Shown in pieces: positions 30,926 through 43,080 of a DNA stretch of 43,080 nt. The notes beneath the pieces are model-generated. The model was given only the letters and a program-made list of their open reading frames with translations, did not search any database and was not told the origin of the DNA. Position numbers and translations under genes: made by a program. Every line of letters starts with the position of its first letter. Position 1 is the stretch's first letter. Source of the DNA: Nocardioidaceae bacterium (GTDB lineage Bacteria > Actinomycetota > Actinomycetes > Propionibacteriales > Nocardioidaceae); contig JAJUGK010000004.1 in NCBI GenBank assembly GCA_029268205.1, positions 1 through 43,080 of the forward strand, in the 5' to 3' direction.

Positions 30926-31363
30926 ATGAGCCAACCCGGAGGTCCCGCGATCTGCCTGTCGCGCCGTCGTGCCCTCGGCGGTGCGGCCCTCGCCGGTGTC
31001 GGGGTCCCGCTGCTGGCCGCCTGCGGCGGCGACGACGACGCGCCCGTCGAGCCCGGTGCCTCGGCACCGCCCCCGGGCGAGCCGCTGGTCGCGGTCGCCG
31101 ACGTGCCGGTCGGGGGTGCCTACATCGACACCGAGCAGCGCCTGGTGGTCACCCAGCCGACCGCGGGGGAGTTCAAGGCCTTCGACGGCACCTGCCCGCA
31201 CGCCCGGTGCGCGGTCAGCCAGCAGGCGCAGCGGCAGGTGATCTGCACCTGCCACGGCAGCCGGTTCGCGATCGAGGACGGCGCGGTGCTCGACGGCCCC
31301 GCCCCGGAGGGACTCGCCGAGATCGCGATCACCGTCGAGGGCGACCAGGTCGTCCGTGCCTGA
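30926..31363 (+). CDS. Rieske [2Fe-2S] protein with Tat-type signal and lipobox
   Basis: SRRRALGGAALAGVGVPLLAACGGDDD (twin-Arg plus LAAC lipobox); Rieske ligands CPHARC...CTCHGSRF. Confidence 0.87.
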   Translation: MSQPGGPAICLSRRRALGGAALAGVGVPLLAACGGDDDAPVEPGASAPPPGEPLVAVADVPVGGAYIDTEQRLVVTQPTAGEFKAFDGTCPHARCAVSQQAQRQVICTCHGSRFAIEDGAVLDGPAPEGLAEIAITVEGDQVVRA

Positions 31364-31394
31364 GCACGTCGGCACGCCCTCGTAGGCTGGCACC

Positions 31395-33377
31395 GTGGCC
31401 GATCCGTCGACGTACCGTCCTGCGCCGGGATCGATCCCGACCCAGCCCGGCGTCTACCGCTTCCGGGACGCCCGGCGACGGGTGATCTACGTCGGCAAGG
31501 CCAAGAACCTCCGGGCCCGCCTCTCCTCGTACTTCCAGGACATCGCCGCCCTCCACCCGCGCACCGCGACGATGGTCACCACCGCGGCCAGCGTCGAGTG
31601 GACGGTGGTCGACACCGAGGTCGAGGCGCTCCAGCTCGAGTACTCCTGGATCAAGGAGTACGACCCCCGGTTCAACGTCAAGTACCGCGACGACAAGTCC
31701 TACCCCTGGCTGGCCGTGACCGTCGGCGAGGAGTTCCCCCGGGTGATGGTCGGCCGCGGGGCCAAACGCAAGGGCACGCGGTACTTCGGCCCGTACTCCC
31801 ACGCCTGGGCGATCCGCGAGACCGTCGACCAGCTGCTGCGGGTCTTCCCGATGCGCTCGTGCAGCAACGGCGTGTTCAAACGTTCGCAGCAGATCGGGCG
31901 GCCGTGCCTGCTGGGCTACATCGACAAGTGCGCCGCCCCCTGCGTCGGTCGGGTCGACGCGGCCGAGCACCGGCGCATCGTCGACGACTTCTGTGCCTTC
32001 ATGGGCGGACAGACCAACGCGTTCGTCAAGCGGGTCGAACGCGAGATGTACGCCGCCAGCGAGGCTCTCGACTTCGAGCGCGCGGCGCGGCTGCGCGACG
32101 ACCTCGGGGCGCTGCAGCGGGCGCTCGAGAAGCAGACCGTGGTGCTCGGCGACGGCACCGACGCCGACGTCATCGCGCTGGCCGAGGACCCGCTCGAGGT
32201 CGCGGTGCAGATCTTCCACGTCCGCGGCGGACGGATCCGCGGACAGCGGGGGTGGGTGGCCGACCGCACCGACGACTCCGACACCGCCGAGCTCGTCGAG
32301 GTCTTCCTCCAGCAGCTCTACGCGGGCGAGAGCGGCGACGGCGTCCCCCGCGAGGTGCTCGTGCCGGCGGTGTCGGCCGACCCCGGCCACCGCGAGGCCC
32401 TGGAGGCCTGGTTGACCGAGCTGCGCGGATCGCGGGTCAGCGTCCGGGTCCCGCAACGCGGTGACAAGCGGTCGCTGCAGCAGACCGTCGAGCGCAACGC
32501 CAAGCAGGCGCTCGCGCTGCACAAGACCAAGCGCGCCTCCGACCTCACCACGCGCAGCCGGGCCCTGGAGGAGATCCAGGCCGCACTGGAGCTCCCCGAG
32601 GCCCCACTGCGCATCGAGTGCTTCGACATCTCCAACCTGCAGGGCACCGAGGTCGTCGGGTCGATGGTCGTCTTCGAGGACGGGCTGCCGCGCAAGGGGG
32701 AGTACCGCCGGTTCGTGGTGCGCGGGGTCGACGGGCAGAACGACGTCGCGTCGATGCACGAGGTGATCACCCGGCGCTTCCGGCGGCTGCTCGACGAGCG
32801 GGCCGACATCCCCGAGATCGGCGCGACCTCGGGGGAGGGGCCGGCCCTGGTCGACCCCGACACCGGTCAACCGCGCAAGTTCGCCTACGCGCCCGGTCTC
32901 GTCGTGGTCGACGGCGGCGCGCCGCAGGTGGCCGCCGCGCAGCGGGCCCTCGACGAGCTGGGCATCGACGACATCGCCGTCTGCGGGCTGGCCAAGAAGC
33001 TGGAGGAGGTCTGGCTCCCCGGGCAGGAGGACCCGGTGATCCTGCCGCGCTCCAGCGAGGCGCTCTACCTCCTGCAGCGGGTCCGCGACGAGGCGCACCG
33101 GTTCGCGATCACCCACCACCGCAACCGCCGGTCGAAGACCATGGTCGAGAGCGTCCTCGACGACGTACCGGGACTCGGGGAGGTACGCCGCCGCACCCTG
33201 CTGCGACACTTCGGATCGCTGCGCAAGCTGCGCGCGGCCACGGTCGAGGAGATCGCCGAGGTGCCCGGGATCGGTCCGCGCACCGCCCGGGCGATCGCCG
33301 ACGCGGTGGCCCGGGCGCCGGGACGCGGCCAGACAGTGCGGGTGAACACCGCGACCGGAGAGGTGGAGGAGGGGTAG
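31395..33377 (+). CDS. uvrC: Excinuclease ABC subunit UvrC
   Basis: [34 protein letters not shown] (GIY-YIG), UVR motif region, [25 protein letters not shown]-terminal HhH domains. Confidence 0.98.
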   Translation: MADPSTYRPAPGSIPTQPGVYRFRDARRRVIYVGKAKNLRARLSSYFQDIAALHPRTATMVTTAASVEWTVVDTEVEALQLEYSWIKEYDPRFNVKYRDDKSYPWLAVTVGEEFPRVMVGRGAKRKGTRYFGPYSHAWAIRETVDQLLRVFPMRSCSNGVFKRSQQIGRPCLLGYIDKCAAPCVGRVDAAEHRRIVDDFCAFMGGQTNAFVKRVEREMYAASEALDFERAARLRDDLGALQRALEKQTVVLGDGTDADVIALAEDPLEVAVQIFHVRGGRIRGQRGWVADRTDDSDTAELVEVFLQQLYAGESGDGVPREVLVPAVSADPGHREALEAWLTELRGSRVSVRVPQRGDKRSLQQTVERNAKQALALHKTKRASDLTTRSRALEEIQAALELPEAPLRIECFDISNLQGTEVVGSMVVFEDGLPRKGEYRRFVVRGVDGQNDVASMHEVITRRFRRLLDERADIPEIGATSGEGPALVDPDTGQPRKFAYAPGLVVVDGGAPQVAAAQRALDELGIDDIAVCGLAKKLEEVWLPGQEDPVILPRSSEALYLLQRVRDEAHRFAITHHRNRRSKTMVESVLDDVPGLGEVRRRTLLRHFGSLRKLRAATVEEIAEVPGIGPRTARAIADAVARAPGRGQTVRVNTATGEVEEG

Positions 33378-33381
33378 TGCG

Positions 33382-34257
33382 ATGACGCGGACGGCGGACG
33401 CAGCCGGCGAGCTCGTGGTGGTGAGCGGGATGACCGGCGCCGGCCGGAGCACCGTGGCCAAGGAGCTGGAGGACCTCGGCTTCTACGTGGTCGACAACCT
33501 CCCGGCCGAGCTCGTGCCCGAGGTCGTGCGCCTCGTCGACGAGCGGCACGGACGTCAGCGTCCGGTCGCCGTCGTGGTCGACGTCCGCTCCGGGGTCTTC
33601 TTCGACCGGTTGGAGGAGATCCTCGCCACCAACGCGACGGGGCGGCCGACCAGCCTGGTCTTCGTCGAGGCCGACGACGACGTGCTCGTCCGTCGCCAGG
33701 AGGCCGCCCGGCGACCGCACCCGCTCCAGGGCAGCGGTCGGCTCCTCGACGGCCTCGTACGCGAGCGTGCCGTGCTGGCGCCCCTGCGCGGCGACGCCGA
33801 CCTGTTGATCGACACCACCAACACCAACGTGCACCAGCTGACCGACCGGGTCGCTGCGGCCTTCGGCACGCAGGAGACCACCCGGCTCAAGGTGACCGTG
33901 ATCAGCTTCGGGTTCAAGTACGGCATCCCGGTCGACGCCGACCTCGTTGCCGACATGCGGTTCATCCCCAACCCGCACTGGGTGCCGGAGCTGCGGCCGC
34001 AGACCGGTCGCGACGCGCCCGTGTCCGACTACGTGCTCGCCCGACCCGAGGCGCAGCGGTTCCTGGAGCAGTACGTCCCGGTCGTGGGCACCCTCGCCGA
34101 GGGCTACCTGCGCGAGGGCAAGCGGTTCATGACGATCGCGATCGGCTGCACCGGCGGCAAGCACCGCAGCGTCGCGATGACCGAGGAGATCGCCCGTCGG
34201 CTGGCGGCGCAGGGCCTCGACGTCCGGGCCACCCACCGCGACCTGGGGCGGGAGTGA
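33382..34257 (+). CDS. rapZ: RNase adapter/nucleotide-binding protein RapZ (YvcJ)
   Basis: VVSGMTGAGRSTVAKELEDLGFYVVDNLPAEL; VISFGFKYGIPVDADLVADMRFIPNPHWVPELRPQTGRD; AIGCTGGKHRSVAMTEE. Confidence 0.96.
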   Translation: MTRTADAAGELVVVSGMTGAGRSTVAKELEDLGFYVVDNLPAELVPEVVRLVDERHGRQRPVAVVVDVRSGVFFDRLEEILATNATGRPTSLVFVEADDDVLVRRQEAARRPHPLQGSGRLLDGLVRERAVLAPLRGDADLLIDTTNTNVHQLTDRVAAAFGTQETTRLKVTVISFGFKYGIPVDADLVADMRFIPNPHWVPELRPQTGRDAPVSDYVLARPEAQRFLEQYVPVVGTLAEGYLREGKRFMTIAIGCTGGKHRSVAMTEEIARRLAAQGLDVRATHRDLGRE

Positions 34258-35237
34258 GCGCCGACCGCGCGCAGGCGGTCGTGGCCCTCGGCGGGGGCCA
34301 CGGGCTGCACGTGTCCCTGCGTGCCCTGCGCCGGTTGCTCGACGAGGTCCTGCTCGACGAGCTCGCCGCCATCGTCACCGTGGCCGACAACGGCGGCTCC
34401 TCGGGTCGTCTGCGGGGGGAGTTCGGCGTCCTGCCCCCGGGCGACCTGCGGATGGCGCTCGCCGCGCTCTGCGGTGACGATCAGTGGGGCCAGACCTGGG
34501 CCCGGGTCCTGCAGCACCGGTTCGCCGGCGACGGCGAGATGCGCGGGCACGTGGTCGGCAACCTGCTGATCGTCGCGCTCTGGGAGCAGCTGCGCGACGA
34601 TGTCGCGGCGCTCGAGTGGGTGGGTCGGTTGCTCGGCGCCCGCGGCCGGGTCCTGCCGATGGCGCTCGCGCCGCTCGACATCGTCGCCTCCGTCGCGGGG
34701 CTCGACCCCGGCGACCCGACTGCGCTGCAGGAGGTCCGCGGTCAGGTCGAGGTCGCCACGACCTCCGGGCGGATCCGGTCGGTGCGCCTCGAGCCCGCCG
34801 ACGCACCGGCGAGCCCGGCCGCGCTGGCCGCCGTCGCGGCCGCCGACTGGGTGATCCTCGGTCCGGGATCGTGGTTCACCTCGGTCCTGCCGCACCTGCT
34901 GGTGCCCGAGCTGCGTGCCGCCCTGCTCTCGACGCCCGCCCGGGTGCTCGTCGTGCTCAACCTGACCGAGCAGGAGGGCGAGACCGGCGGGTTCGGTCCC
35001 GCCGACCACCTCGCCGTGCTGCTGGCCTGCGCCCCCGACCTGTGCATCGACACCGTGCTGGCCGACCGGGCCAGCGTCGGGGACGGCGCGGCGGCCCTCG
35101 AGGCTGCCGTCGAGCAGTGCGGGGCGCGGCTGGTGCTCGACGACGTGGCCGCGGGTCCGGGGAGCGCCGAGCACGACCCGGCCGCCCTGGCTGCGGCGTA
35201 CGAGGCGATCATGACCCGACCGCGGCCACGCGATTGA
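34254..35237 (+). CDS. yvcK: YvcK/GlmR family UDP-sugar-binding gluconeogenesis factor (CofD-like)
   Basis: [71 protein letters not shown]; overlaps the rapZ stop by 4 nt. Confidence 0.95.
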   Translation: MSADRAQAVVALGGGHGLHVSLRALRRLLDEVLLDELAAIVTVADNGGSSGRLRGEFGVLPPGDLRMALAALCGDDQWGQTWARVLQHRFAGDGEMRGHVVGNLLIVALWEQLRDDVAALEWVGRLLGARGRVLPMALAPLDIVASVAGLDPGDPTALQEVRGQVEVATTSGRIRSVRLEPADAPASPAALAAVAAADWVILGPGSWFTSVLPHLLVPELRAALLSTPARVLVVLNLTEQEGETGGFGPADHLAVLLACAPDLCIDTVLADRASVGDGAAALEAAVEQCGARLVLDDVAAGPGSAEHDPAALAAAYEAIMTRPRPRD

Positions 35238-35259
35238 CCTTCGTGGGAGGATGCGCACC

Positions 35260-36240
35260 ATGGCGATGACGGCACAGGTGAAGGCCGAGCTCGCGAGCAC
35301 GCCGGTCACGAAGACCTGCTGCCGCAAGTCCGAGGTCTCCTCCCTCCTGCGGTTCGCCGGCGGGCTGCACATCGTGAGCGGCCGGATCGTGGTCGAGGCG
35401 GAGCTCGACACCGGCGCCGCCGCGCGGCGGGTCCGGCGCGACATCGCCGAGATCTACGGCCACCACTCCGACGTGGTGATGGTCTCCGGCAACGGCATCC
35501 GCAAGGGGAGCCGCTACCTGGTCCGCGTGGTGCGCGACGGCGAGGCACTGGCCCGGCAGACCGGACTCCTCGACAACCGCGGCCGCCCGGTCCGCGGTCT
35601 GCCGACCCACGTCGTCAGCGGCGGCACCTGCGACGCGGTCGCCGCCTGGCGCGGCGCGTTCCTCGCGCACGGCTCGCTCACCGAACCCGGCCGGTCGTCC
35701 TCGCTCGAGGTCACCTGCCCGGGCCCCGAGGCCGCGCTCGCGCTGGTCGGGGCGGCCCGTCGCCTCGACATCGGGGCGAAGGCGCGCGAGGTCCGGGGCG
35801 TCGACCGCGTCGTCATCCGCGACGGTGACGCTATCGGCGCGCTGCTCACCCGGCTCGGCGCCCACGAGTCCCTGATGGCCTGGGAGGAGCGCCGGATGCG
35901 CCGGGAGGTGCGCGCGACCGCCAATCGGCTCGCCAACTTCGATGACGCCAACCTGCGCCGCTCCGCCAGGGCGGCCGTGGCTGCGGGTGCGCGCGTCGAG
36001 CGCGCGCTGGAGATCCTCGGCGACGAGGTCCCCGACCACCTCCGGTTGGCCGGCAAGCTCCGGCTGGAGCACAAGCAGGCCTCGCTCGAGGAGCTCGGCC
36101 AGCTGCACGACCCGCAGTTGACCAAGGACGCGATCGCCGGACGGATCCGACGCCTGCTGGCGATGGCCGACAAGCGCGCCGAGGACCTCGGCATCCCCGA
36201 CACCGAGGCGTCGCTGACGCCCGAGATGCTGGCGGACTGA
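35260..36240 (+). CDS. whiA: DNA-binding protein WhiA
   Basis: [37 protein letters not shown]...; C-terminal [41 protein letters not shown]; start chosen 9 nt after GGGAGG rather than the ATG at 35251. Confidence 0.95.
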   Translation: MAMTAQVKAELASTPVTKTCCRKSEVSSLLRFAGGLHIVSGRIVVEAELDTGAAARRVRRDIAEIYGHHSDVVMVSGNGIRKGSRYLVRVVRDGEALARQTGLLDNRGRPVRGLPTHVVSGGTCDAVAAWRGAFLAHGSLTEPGRSSSLEVTCPGPEAALALVGAARRLDIGAKAREVRGVDRVVIRDGDAIGALLTRLGAHESLMAWEERRMRREVRATANRLANFDDANLRRSARAAVAAGARVERALEILGDEVPDHLRLAGKLRLEHKQASLEELGQLHDPQLTKDAIAGRIRRLLAMADKRAEDLGIPDTEASLTPEMLAD

Positions 36241-36284
36241 CCCGCGCGTCCGGGGGCTGGACCACCCCGCCCACGCGTCCGTGA

Positions 36285-37349
<1,065 letters not shown>

Positions 37350-37357
37350 GCGACGCC

Positions 37358-38551
37358 GTGGGCACCTACGCGGGTCTCGCCGTCGCCGGCAAGCGGGTCC
37401 TGGTCCGCTCGGACCTCAACGTCCCGCTCGACGGCGGGCGGATCACCGACGACGGCCGCATCCGGGCCAGCCTGCCGACGCTGCGCGCCCTGTCCGACGC
37501 CGGGGCCCGGGTGGTCGTCACCGCCCACCTGGGCCGGCCCAAGGGTGCGCCGGACCCGGCGTACTCGCTGGCGCCGGTGGCCGCGCGGCTCTCGGAGCTG
37601 CTCGGCCGGCCGGTCGCCTTCGCCACCGACACGGTGGGGGAGAGCGCACGGGAGGTCGTCTCCGGCCTCGCCGACGGCGACGTCGCCCTGCTGGAGAACG
37701 TCCGGTTCAACGCCGGGGAGACCAGCAAGGACGACACCGAGCGGGGCGCGTTCGCCGACCAGCTCGCCGCCCTCGCCGACGCGTTCGTCAGCGACGGCTT
37801 CGGCGTCGTCCACCGCAAGCAGGCCTCGGTCTACGACGTCGCGCAGCGGCTGCCGCACGCCATGGGCGGCCTGGTCTCGGCCGAGATCGACGTGCTGCGC
37901 CGCCTGACCGAGTCCCCGGAGCGGCCCTACGCCGTGGTGCTGGGCGGGTCGAAGGTCTCCGACAAGCTCGGCGTGATCGACAACCTGCTCGGCAAGGCCG
38001 ACACGTTGCTCATCGGCGGCGGGATGGTCTTCACCTTCCTCGCCGCGCAGGGGCACGAGGTCGGCACCAGCCTGCTGGAGACCGACCAGCTCGAGACCTG
38101 CCGCGCCTACCTCGCGCGCGCCGAGGAGAGCGGGGTCCGGCTCGTGCTGCCGACCGACGTGGTCGTGGCCCCGAGCTTCCCCTCCGGCCCCGGCCCGCAC
38201 GCCGCGACCGTCGTACCGGCCGACGCGATGCCGGCCGACCAGATGGGTCTGGACATCGGGCCGGAGTCGGCGCGCGCGTTCGCCGAGGCCCTCGCGCCGG
38301 CGCGGACGGTGTTCTGGAACGGCCCGATGGGTGTCTTCGAGCACGCCGAGTACGCCGAGGGCACCCGGGCCGTCGCGCAGGCACTGACCGCCATCGACGG
38401 CCTGTCGGTCGTCGGCGGGGGCGACTCCGCGGCCGCGGTCCGCCAGCTCGGGTTCGCCGAGGACGCCTTCGGGCACATCAGCACCGGCGGCGGGGCGAGC
38501 CTGGAGTACCTCGAGGGCAAGCCGCTGCCCGGCATCGACGTCCTGTCCTGA
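37358..38551 (+). CDS. pgk: Phosphoglycerate kinase
   Basis: [32 protein letters not shown]...AHLGRPKG...[11 protein letters not shown]...[19 protein letters not shown] start at 37358. Confidence 0.97.
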   Translation: MGTYAGLAVAGKRVLVRSDLNVPLDGGRITDDGRIRASLPTLRALSDAGARVVVTAHLGRPKGAPDPAYSLAPVAARLSELLGRPVAFATDTVGESAREVVSGLADGDVALLENVRFNAGETSKDDTERGAFADQLAALADAFVSDGFGVVHRKQASVYDVAQRLPHAMGGLVSAEIDVLRRLTESPERPYAVVLGGSKVSDKLGVIDNLLGKADTLLIGGGMVFTFLAAQGHEVGTSLLETDQLETCRAYLARAEESGVRLVLPTDVVVAPSFPSGPGPHAATVVPADAMPADQMGLDIGPESARAFAEALAPARTVFWNGPMGVFEHAEYAEGTRAVAQALTAIDGLSVVGGGDSAAAVRQLGFAEDAFGHISTGGGASLEYLEGKPLPGIDVLS

Positions 38552-38574
38552 CCCACCTGCACCGAAGAGAGACC

Positions 38575-39372
38575 ATGGCCAAGAGCACCCGTACGCCGTT
38601 GATGGCGGGCAACTGGAAGATGAACCTCAACCACCAGGAGGCAGTCGTCCTGGTGCAGAAGCTCGCCTGGGGCCTGTCGGACAAGAAGCACGACTACGAC
38701 CAGGTCGAGGTGGTGGTGCTGCCGCCGTTCACCGACCTGCGCAGCGTGCAGACGCTCGTCGACGGCGACCGGCTCCGGATCCGCTACGGCGCCCAGGACG
38801 TCTCCGTGCACGACGAGGGCGCCTACACCGGCGAGATCTCGGCGGCCATGCTCGCCAAGCTCGGATGCTCCTACGTGGTCGTCGGGCACTCCGAGCGCCG
38901 GGAATACCACCAGGAGACCGACGAGGTCGTCAACGCGAAGGCCCGCCGGGTGCTCGCGCACGAGATGACCCCGATCGTCTGCGTCGGCGAGGGCCTCGAG
39001 GTCCGGAGGGCGGGGGAGCACGTCGCCCACACCGTCGCCCAGGTCGACGGCTCGCTGGCCGAGCTGACGGCCGAGCAGGTGGCCGGTCTGGTCATCGCCT
39101 ACGAGCCGGTCTGGGCGATCGGCACCGGCGAGGTGGCGACCCCCGACGACGCGCAGGAGGTGTGCGCCGCGATCCGCGCGCGGATCGCCGAGACCTTCTC
39201 CGACGAGGCCGCGCAGGGCGTACGGATCCTGTACGGCGGTTCGGTGAAGACCACCAACGTCGCCGGCATCATGGAGAAGGCCGACGTCGACGGCGCACTG
39301 GTCGGCGGTGCCAGCCTGCAGGCCGACGAGTTCGGTGGGATCTGTCGCTACTACGCCATGCCCGTCCTCTAG
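38575..39372 (+). CDS. tpiA: Triose-phosphate isomerase
   Basis: [17 protein letters not shown]...[13 protein letters not shown]...[16 protein letters not shown]...[16 protein letters not shown]. Confidence 0.98.
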   Translation: MAKSTRTPLMAGNWKMNLNHQEAVVLVQKLAWGLSDKKHDYDQVEVVVLPPFTDLRSVQTLVDGDRLRIRYGAQDVSVHDEGAYTGEISAAMLAKLGCSYVVVGHSERREYHQETDEVVNAKARRVLAHEMTPIVCVGEGLEVRRAGEHVAHTVAQVDGSLAELTAEQVAGLVIAYEPVWAIGTGEVATPDDAQEVCAAIRARIAETFSDEAAQGVRILYGGSVKTTNVAGIMEKADVDGALVGGASLQADEFGGICRYYAMPVL

Positions 39373-39398
39373 ACGCGCGTGAGTTAGGCTTCGCAACC

Positions 39399-39635
39399 GT
39401 GGTTACCACCTTCACCATCCTGCTCATGATCACGAGCTTCCTGATGATCGTGCTGATCCTCCTCCACAAGGGGCGGGGCGGCGGTCTGTCCGACATGTTC
39501 GGTGGCGGCAGCAGCTCGAGCCTCGGCGGCTCGTCGGTGGCCGAGCGCAACCTCGACCGGATCACGGTCGGCACCGGTGTGCTCTGGTTCACCTGCATCA
39601 TCGCGCTCGGCCTGCTCCTGAAGGCCGGCGCCTGA
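39399..39635 (+). CDS. secG: Preprotein translocase subunit SecG
   Basis: VVTTFTILLMITSFLMIVLILLHKGRGGGLSDMFGGGSSSSLGGSSVAERNLDRITVGTGVLWFTCIIALGLLL; GTG start. Confidence 0.93.
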   Translation: MVTTFTILLMITSFLMIVLILLHKGRGGGLSDMFGGGSSSSLGGSSVAERNLDRITVGTGVLWFTCIIALGLLLKAGA

Positions 39636-39706
39636 CGCCACCCCCACTGCGCCGGGCCGGCAGCGCCGGTACCGGGCGTCTCTGAGCGACGAGGAGCACG
39701 ACGAGC

Positions 39707-40066
39707 GTGGCAGGTGCAGGGAACGCGATCAGGGGGAGCCGGATCGGTTCGGGCCCCATGGGCGAGGCCGAGCGCGGCGAGGCGGCCCCCCGCAAGACCG
39801 TGACGTACTTCTGCTGTCAGGGTCACCGGGCGGTGATGACCTTCGCCCTGGAGGCGGAGCCGCCCGAGCAGTGGGACTGCCCGCGCTGCGGGCTGCCGGC
39901 GAGCCTGGACTCCGACAACCCGCCGCCGCCGCCGAAGGTGGAGCCCTACAAGACCCACCTGGCGTACGTGAAGGAGCGGCGCAGCGACGCGGAGGCCGCG
40001 ACCATCCTCGACGAGGCGATCCAGACGCTGCGCGCCAAGCGCAAGGCCGGCGAGATCATCTTCTAG
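39707..40066 (+). CDS. rbpA: RNA polymerase-binding protein RbpA
   Basis: AIRGSRIGSGPMGEAERGEAAPRKTVTYFCCQGHRAVMTFALEAEPPEQWDCPRCGLPASLDSDNPP...KTHLAYVKERRSDAEAATILDEAIQTLR; GTG start. Confidence 0.95.
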   Translation: MAGAGNAIRGSRIGSGPMGEAERGEAAPRKTVTYFCCQGHRAVMTFALEAEPPEQWDCPRCGLPASLDSDNPPPPPKVEPYKTHLAYVKERRSDAEAATILDEAIQTLRAKRKAGEIIF

Positions 40067-40797
40067 CCCGGCGGCGCAGCAGCCTCGTCGACGTAGTAGA
40101 TCGTCTCCTGCCGCCCCCGCACCCCGCGGGCCGGGATCTCCCCGACCGGCCCCGGCTCCAGGGAGCGGCGTACGGCCTCGGCCTTCTCGGCACCGCTGGC
40201 GAGGAACCACACCGCATCGGCCCGGTTGAGCGCCGGCAGGGTGAGGCTGATCCGCGCGGGCGGCGGCTTGGGGGAGTTCGGCACCGCCACGGTCATGGCG
40301 TCGTCGACGTCGACGGCGGCGTGCCCGGGGAAGAGCGAGGCGATGTGGCCGTCCGGGCCGATGCCGAGCAGCAGCACGGTGAAGCTGCCGGCGCCGTGGG
40401 CGCGCAACCGGTCGGCGTACTCGCGGGCGCCACGGGCCACGGAGGCGGCCGGCTCGGTCCCGGGCTCGAGGGCGGGCGCCTCGTGCACGTTGTCCGGGTC
40501 GATCGGCAGCGCATCGAGGAACGCGCGGCGGGCCTGCAGGGCGTTGCGCTCCGCGTCGTCGGCGGGGACGAAGCGCTCATCGCCCCACCAGAAGACCACG
40601 CGCGACCAGTCGACCTCGCCCGGCGCCGCGGCGACGGCGCGGTGGAACCGGTCGGCGATGCCGCCGCCGGTGAGCCCGACCTGCGGCACCGCGCCGGCGG
40701 CCTGGGCGGAGGCGAGCCGGTCGACGAACGCGGCCGCCGCCGCCTCGGCGAGCGCGTCGGCGTCGGCGTGCACCAGGACGCTCGGCCGGGTGCTCAC
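40063..40797 (-). CDS. pgl: 6-phosphogluconolactonase
   Basis: VGLTGGGIADRFHRAV...VDWSRVVFWWGDERFVPADDAERNA...VLLLGIGPDGHIASLFPGHAAV. Confidence 0.95.
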   Translation of the reverse strand: MSTRPSVLVHADADALAEAAAAAFVDRLASAQAAGAVPQVGLTGGGIADRFHRAVAAAPGEVDWSRVVFWWGDERFVPADDAERNALQARRAFLDALPIDPDNVHEAPALEPGTEPAASVARGAREYADRLRAHGAGSFTVLLLGIGPDGHIASLFPGHAAVDVDDAMTVAVPNSPKPPPARISLTLPALNRADAVWFLASGAEKAEAVRRSLEPGPVGEIPARGVRGRQETIYYVDEAAAPPG

Positions 40798-42476
40798 GCT
40801 CCGACCCCCAGCAGCGCCCGCAGCCGGCGGTAGGCCGGGCCCTCGGGGCTCGGGTCGCGCAGGTGCAGCCGGAGCACGGGCCGGTCGAGGTCGGCGAGGA
40901 CCCGGGCGTCGCCGCTGGCCTGCGCCGCGACGAGCTGTCCGAACCCGAACGGTCGACCGGGGATCGGCAGGTCGGCGCGCGGGGCGGCGGTGATCTGCAG
41001 GAACACGCCCACGGGGGGACCACCCTTGTGGAACTGGCCGGTGGAGTGCAGGAACCGTGGACCCCAGCCGAAGGTGACGGGACGTCCGGTGCGCCGGGCC
41101 AGCGCGGGCCGGGCCGCGGCCAGGTCGGGGTAGGCGGCCCGCTCGAGGTAGGCCATCACCGCCAGGTAGCCCCGGTCGCCCTCGGCCGCGAGCCGGTCGA
41201 GGAGCGCGGCGAGGGCCGCCTCCGGGTCGCCCGTTGCGGTCAGCGACTCCGCCAGTCCGGCACCGAGTGCCCGGACCTCGATCCCGTCGGCGACCAGGAG
41301 GGCCGGCTCGTCCTCGGGCGTCGCGTCCAGCAGGGCACGCGCCGCCTGCTTGGCGCTCTCGACGTCGGGCTGGTCGAAGGGGTTGATCCCCAGGACGCGA
41401 CCGGCCACCGCGGTGGCGACCTCCCAGGTCAGGAGCTGTGCGCCGAGGGTCCCGTCGACGGCGGCGCCCCAGCCGGACACGGGGGAGACGGTGTCGAAGA
41501 CGAACTCCGGTCCGTAGGTTGCGAGGATCGCGTCCGTCGTGGACGGCTGGATGCCCGGGGCGTCGGTGCCCTCGACCACGACCGGCAGGATCCCGGTGCC
41601 GTTCTTGCCGGTGGACTCCGCGACGAGCTGCTCGACCCAGTCGCCCAACCCGGCGTACGCCGCCCCGCCGGACGCCAGGACCAGCTTGTCGACGCCCGCC
41701 CGGGCGGCGTGTCCGAGGAGCGCGCCCAGGCGCAGCGCCGGGTTGTCGGGGGAGTCGGTGATCAGCGCGTCGTGCACGTCGGCGGCGCCGTCGAGGAGCG
41801 CGCCGATGTCGGCGCCGGCCAGCCCGCTGGGCACGAGACCGAAGGCGGTGAGGGCGGAGTAGCGGCCGCCGACGTCGGGGTCGGCGAGGAAGGTCCGGTA
41901 GCCCGCCTCCTCCGCGGACTGCGCGAGCGGGGAGCCCGGGTCGGTGACCACGACGATGCGCTCGGCGGGGTCGATGCCGGCGTCGGCGAAGGCCTGCTCG
42001 AAGGCGCGGCGCTGGCTGTCGGTCTCGACCGTCCCGCCGGACTTCGACGACACGACCACCACGGTGCGCTCGAGGTCGGTGCCGGTGGCGGCTCGCACGG
42101 AGTCGGGGTCGGAGGCGTCACACACCACGAGCGGCAGGCCCTCGGCACCGCAGACGACCTCCGGCGCGAGGGACGAGCCGCCCATGCCGCACAGCACGAC
42201 CCGGTCCAGACCTGCGGCCCGCAGCTCGTCGCGCAGTGCGCGGATCGGCTCCACCAGCTCCCGCGACGCGCGCGGCAGGTCGATCCAGGCGAGGCGCTTC
42301 GCGGCCTCCTCCTCGGCCTCGGGGCCCCACAGGGTGGCGTCGCGGCGGGCGATGCCCGAGGCGACGCCCGCGGTCACAAGCGCGTCGAGGGTCTCGCGCA
42401 GACCGGCCTCGTCGGCGTAGCCGAGGACCAGGCTGAGCCCGGGCGCCTCGATGCGGGCGAGGTCGGTCGCCGTCAC
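40794..42476 (-). CDS. pgi: Glucose-6-phosphate isomerase (actinobacterial ~560-aa type)
   Basis: [81 protein letters not shown] start overlapping the tal stop. Confidence 0.93.
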   Translation of the reverse strand: MTATDLARIEAPGLSLVLGYADEAGLRETLDALVTAGVASGIARRDATLWGPEAEEEAAKRLAWIDLPRASRELVEPIRALRDELRAAGLDRVVLCGMGGSSLAPEVVCGAEGLPLVVCDASDPDSVRAATGTDLERTVVVVSSKSGGTVETDSQRRAFEQAFADAGIDPAERIVVVTDPGSPLAQSAEEAGYRTFLADPDVGGRYSALTAFGLVPSGLAGADIGALLDGAADVHDALITDSPDNPALRLGALLGHAARAGVDKLVLASGGAAYAGLGDWVEQLVAESTGKNGTGILPVVVEGTDAPGIQPSTTDAILATYGPEFVFDTVSPVSGWGAAVDGTLGAQLLTWEVATAVAGRVLGINPFDQPDVESAKQAARALLDATPEDEPALLVADGIEVRALGAGLAESLTATGDPEAALAALLDRLAAEGDRGYLAVMAYLERAAYPDLAAARPALARRTGRPVTFGWGPRFLHSTGQFHKGGPPVGVFLQITAAPRADLPIPGRPFGFGQLVAAQASGDARVLADLDRPVLRLHLRDPSPEGPAYRRLRALLGVGA

Positions 42477-43080
42477 TGTGCCGCCTTGGCGAGCTGGTCG
42501 CGGACGGTGGCTTGGAGCTCCTTCCACGAGTCCACGAACTTCTCCACGCCCTCGCGCTCGAGGACGGCGATCACGTCGTCGTAGTCGATGCCCACAGCGC
42601 GTAGGTCGTCCATCGTGCGCTGGGCATCGGCGTAGTGGGGTCGCACGGTGTCACCGGTGATCTCGCCGTGGTCGGCGACGGCCTCGAGGGTCTTCTCCGG
42701 CATCGTGTTGACGGTGCCCTCGACGACCAGGTCGGTCACGTACAGGGTGTCGGGGTAGTCGGGGTTCTTCACCCCGGTCGAGGCCCACAACGGGCGCTGC
42801 GGGCGCGCCCCGTCGGCGGCCAACGACGCGAACCGGTCATCGCCGAAGACCTCCTCGTGGGCCCGGTAGGCGAGCCGGGCGTTCGCCACGGCGGCTCGGC
42901 CCTTGAGCCCCACCGCGTCGCCACCGATCGCGTCGAGCCGCTTGTCGATCTCGGTGTCGACGCGGGAGACGAAGAACGAGGCAACCGAGTGGATCTGCGC
43001 GATGTCGTGCCCGGCCTCGCGGGCCCGCTCCAGACCGGTGAGGTAGGCGTCCATGACCTGCCGGTAGCGGTCGAGGCCGA
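42473..43080 (-). CDS. tal: Transaldolase, C-terminal part, truncated at right window edge
   Basis: ...[52 protein letters not shown]...[46 protein letters not shown]; open beyond 43080. Confidence 0.96.
   Translation of the reverse strand, partial: GLDRYRQVMDAYLTGLERAREAGHDIAQIHSVASFFVSRVDTEIDKRLDAIGGDAVGLKGRAAVANARLAYRAHEEVFGDDRFASLAADGARPQRPLWASTGVKNPDYPDTLYVTDLVVEGTVNTMPEKTLEAVADHGEITGDTVRPHYADAQRTMDDLRAVGIDYDDVIAVLEREGVEKFVDSWKELQATVRDQLAKAAQ

Noticed and set aside
31329-33461. 710-aa minus-strand ORF antisense to uvrC
   Set aside because: Antisense shadow ORF of a confidently identified UvrC gene.

Overview
High-GC actinobacterial chromosomal DNA (Nocardioides/mycobacterial-type gene content) carrying about 41 densely packed protein-coding genes. 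I saw no convincing tRNA, rRNA, CRISPR array, transposase or phage gene. Four blocks: (1) 1-10.3 kb, housekeeping/accessory: sbcC (truncated at left edge), sbcD, fdhD, PAP2 phosphatase, two GNATs, CurA-like reductase, flavin reductase, SDR, secreted S8 protease, YbaK-like deacylase. (2) 10.3-27.1 kb, a steroid/cholesterol catabolism locus: fadA5-like thiolase divergent from a CYP125-like P450, two Ltp3/Ltp4-like thiolase-fold proteins plus a DUF35/OB-fold protein, an LLM oxidoreductase, echA19-like and fadD19-like genes, a nitronate monooxygenase-family protein, a fadE26/fadE27-like acyl-CoA dehydrogenase pair, kshA, a 98-aa Cys-containing unknown, and kshB. A map-type methionine aminopeptidase lies inside the locus. 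Five GAAC-N2-GTTC palindromes (one degenerate) in its divergent promoters resemble KstR operators. (3) 27.1-36.2 kb: MBL hydrolase, uvrA with a LexA-like SOS box, an orphan Tat/lipobox Rieske protein, uvrC, rapZ, yvcK, whiA. (4) 36.3-43.1 kb: gap, pgk, tpiA, secG, rbpA, then pgl-pgi-tal on the minus strand with no zwf/opcA in between. Most of this is recognisable biology. The best candidates for something undescribed are the 98-aa protein between kshA and kshB, the orphan Rieske lipoprotein between uvrA and uvrC, the operator/leaderless-promoter architecture of the steroid locus, and the missing zwf-opcA. Family assignments rest on motif recognition and remembered homologues; no searches were run.
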